6,117 nt of DNA. Source: an uncultured Bacilli bacterium (GTDB lineage: Bacteria; Bacillota_I; Bacilli_A; ML615J-28; CAG-313). Shown one piece after another: positions 5,181 to 6,117 of this stretch. Under the pieces are notes generated by a model. The model was not told where the DNA came from and searched no databases. It saw nothing but the letters and a program-made list of their open reading frames with translations. The stretch's first letter is position 1. The number at the start of each line of letters is the position of its first letter. The stretch is from assembly GCA_904502205.1 (NCBI GenBank), contig CAJGDR010000057.1, positions 1 to 6,117 on the forward strand. Reading direction: 5' to 3'. Position numbers and translations under genes: made by a program.

Positions 5181-6117
5181 ATGAAAAGTAAATTTATATT
5201 TCTTTTTTTAGTATTCTTTGTATTTATGTTATGTGGATGTCAAGTTGAACCAAAATGTGATGTTAATGGACACACTTGGCAAGATCCAACCTATACGACG
5301 CCAAAAACATGTACAGTTTGTGGTGAAACAACAGGTGATGTTTTAGAAACTCCAAAACCAATTGAGATAGATGAGAAGATGAAAGCAGAAATTGATGATG
5401 CTTGGGGTGGAAAATTTGGCTATTCAAATGGTTTTACAAATTATGGTATTTTCAATGGTTATTTAATTTTATTAAACTCATATGTATCATATTATGGTAT
5501 TGTTAATAATTATATGATCGAAGATGCGATATTTAAATATAATTTTGAATTTGATATTTATGCATATAAAAATGGTAAATTTATAAATATTATTGATTGT
5601 TATAAATTAAATATTTTAAATATTGAAGAAATTAAGATTATTTCAAATTATCATAAAGAATATTATAAAAGTAAAGTTAAGTCATATAGTGGTTTTGATT
5701 TGATGTATGATAGTTTAGATAATATTGCTGTTATCTATGACACTAAAGATGAATTAGTTTTAGAAAATAATATATCAAGTGATGAAATAACTTCAATTAA
5801 TAGTCAATACGGTAGAAAATTTGAATATCACAGTTATTATGGAAAACATAATGATTATCATGTATTTTTAATTGAAAATTCAGAATCAGCATCAAATAAT
5901 TTTTTATTAGGTAATACTGTTTTTAGATGGTTTAATAATTTTGATTTAATGGTTTTTGTAAATGGAATGTTTTTAAATATTGATGATGCATACATTCAAG
6001 GATACTTAAGCTTATATGATTTAGAAAAAATCGGTATGATTCATTATAATAACGTTATTAAGAGAATAAATGTTACTGATTATGATCAATATGAAAAAGA
6101 ATATAATGATAAATGGA
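5181..6117 (+). CDS. putative lipoprotein with Cys/His zinc-knuckle-like motif and duplicated domain (3' end outside window)
   Basis: No function recognised. The frame is open for 312 codons to the right edge, so the C-terminus is missing. The start has MKSK, a very hydrophobic stretch rich in Phe and Val, and the lipobox LCGC with the lipidated cysteine at residue 20. It should be exported and anchored on the outer face of the membrane. Next comes C26, H31 and W33, then TCTVCG with C44 and C47, a short motif I know from many surface proteins of gut Firmicutes and which probably binds a metal. After a linker, two diverged copies of a domain follow at about residues 71-162 and 206-294. Both share NGxFxNIxDxY (131-141 and 261-271) followed by a helix with Leu, Glu/Asp, Ile and His. 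The body is rich in Tyr, Asn, Phe and Ile and has no further membrane helix. Tryptophans 33, 75, 250 and 312 are all TGG. Expression probably depends on the promoter and leader upstream. Confidence 0.85.
   Translation, partial: MKSKFIFLFLVFFVFMLCGCQVEPKCDVNGHTWQDPTYTTPKTCTVCGETTGDVLETPKPIEIDEKMKAEIDDAWGGKFGYSNGFTNYGIFNGYLILLNSYVSYYGIVNNYMIEDAIFKYNFEFDIYAYKNGKFINIIDCYKLNILNIEEIKIISNYHKEYYKSKVKSYSGFDLMYDSLDNIAVIYDTKDELVLENNISSDEITSINSQYGRKFEYHSYYGKHNDYHVFLIENSESASNNFLLGNTVFRWFNNFDLMVFVNGMFLNIDDAYIQGYLSLYDLEKIGMIHYNNVIKRINVTDYDQYEKEYNDKW
5391..5666 (+). repeat. first copy of duplicated lipoprotein domain (protein level)
   Basis: Encodes residues about 71-162. Key landmarks are WGGKF near its start, GYLILLNS in the middle, FDIYAYKNGKFINI and a closing segment ending in SNYHKEY. 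It aligns with the second copy by eye with one small gap. DNA identity is low, so the duplication is old. Confidence 0.6.
5796..6062 (+). repeat. second copy of duplicated lipoprotein domain (protein level)
   Basis: Encodes residues about 206-294. It opens with YGRKF (matching WGGKF), has DYHVFLIENS (matching GYLILLNS), then FDLMVFVNGMFLNIDDAY (matching the NG-F-NI-D-Y core of copy one), and ends MIHYNN, matching the SNYHKE end of copy one. Further copies could lie beyond the window. Confidence 0.6.

Noticed and set aside
5120..5189. Reading the TGA at 5126 as tryptophan to get a 23-codon frame running into the lipoprotein start.
   Set aside because: All tryptophans in the five full genes and the lipoprotein are TGG and none of these frames uses TGA, so there is no support for a Mycoplasma-type code.
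1..6117. CRISPR arrays, insertion sequences, tRNA or rRNA genes, attachment sites.
   Set aside because: No spaced direct repeats, transposase motifs, terminal inverted repeats or RNA-gene signatures were found when reading both strands.

Overview
The window is AT-rich and entirely plus-strand coding. It reads as chromosomal DNA of a low-GC Gram-positive bacterium (Bacillota). The firmicute signs are the gene order rpsB-tsf-pyrH-frr, strong AGGAGG-type ribosome binding sites, clear intrinsic terminators, a zinc-ribbon/TIR-type protein with BspA-like repeats, and a Gram-positive-style lipoprotein. AT-rich codon use would fit Erysipelotrichia, Acholeplasma-like or RF39-like lineages, but I cannot fix the taxon. 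Tryptophan is always TGG and no in-frame TGA occurs in about 1,900 codons, so the standard bacterial code is likely and a Mycoplasma-type code is not.

Positions 1-2762 hold a compact translation/nucleotide operon. It contains the 3' part of rpsB (ribosomal protein S2, with a long charged tail), tsf (EF-Ts), pyrH (UMP kinase) and frr (ribosome recycling factor). The spacers are 15-25 bases and each downstream gene has its own Shine-Dalgarno site. A perfect 10-bp hairpin with a GAAA loop closes the operon.

Positions 2815-4893 hold a 692-residue protein starting at TTG behind a nearly ideal ribosome binding site. Its order is a four-cysteine zinc ribbon, a helical linker, a diverged TIR-like domain, a second helical region, three membrane helices and C-terminal 23-residue LRR_5 (BspA-like) repeats. 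The predicted topology puts the TIR-like part inside and the leucine-rich repeats outside. That is the compartment logic of a Toll-like receptor with the chain order reversed. It is the most interesting object here.

Positions 4894-5180 are intergenic and dense with signals: a strong terminator, a near-consensus sigma-A-type promoter, a roughly 95-base structured RNA ending in a second terminator with a competing antiterminator pairing, and possible tiny leader ORFs. From 5181 to the window end runs a lipoprotein gene, cut off at its 3' end. It has a Cys/His zinc-knuckle-like motif just after the lipid anchor and two diverged copies of a domain of about 90 residues.

The first four genes serve protein synthesis and UMP phosphorylation. 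The last two look like accessory envelope proteins whose roles I cannot state. The large gene may be transcribed partly by read-through from the translation operon, whereas the lipoprotein has a separate promoter and possible attenuation control.
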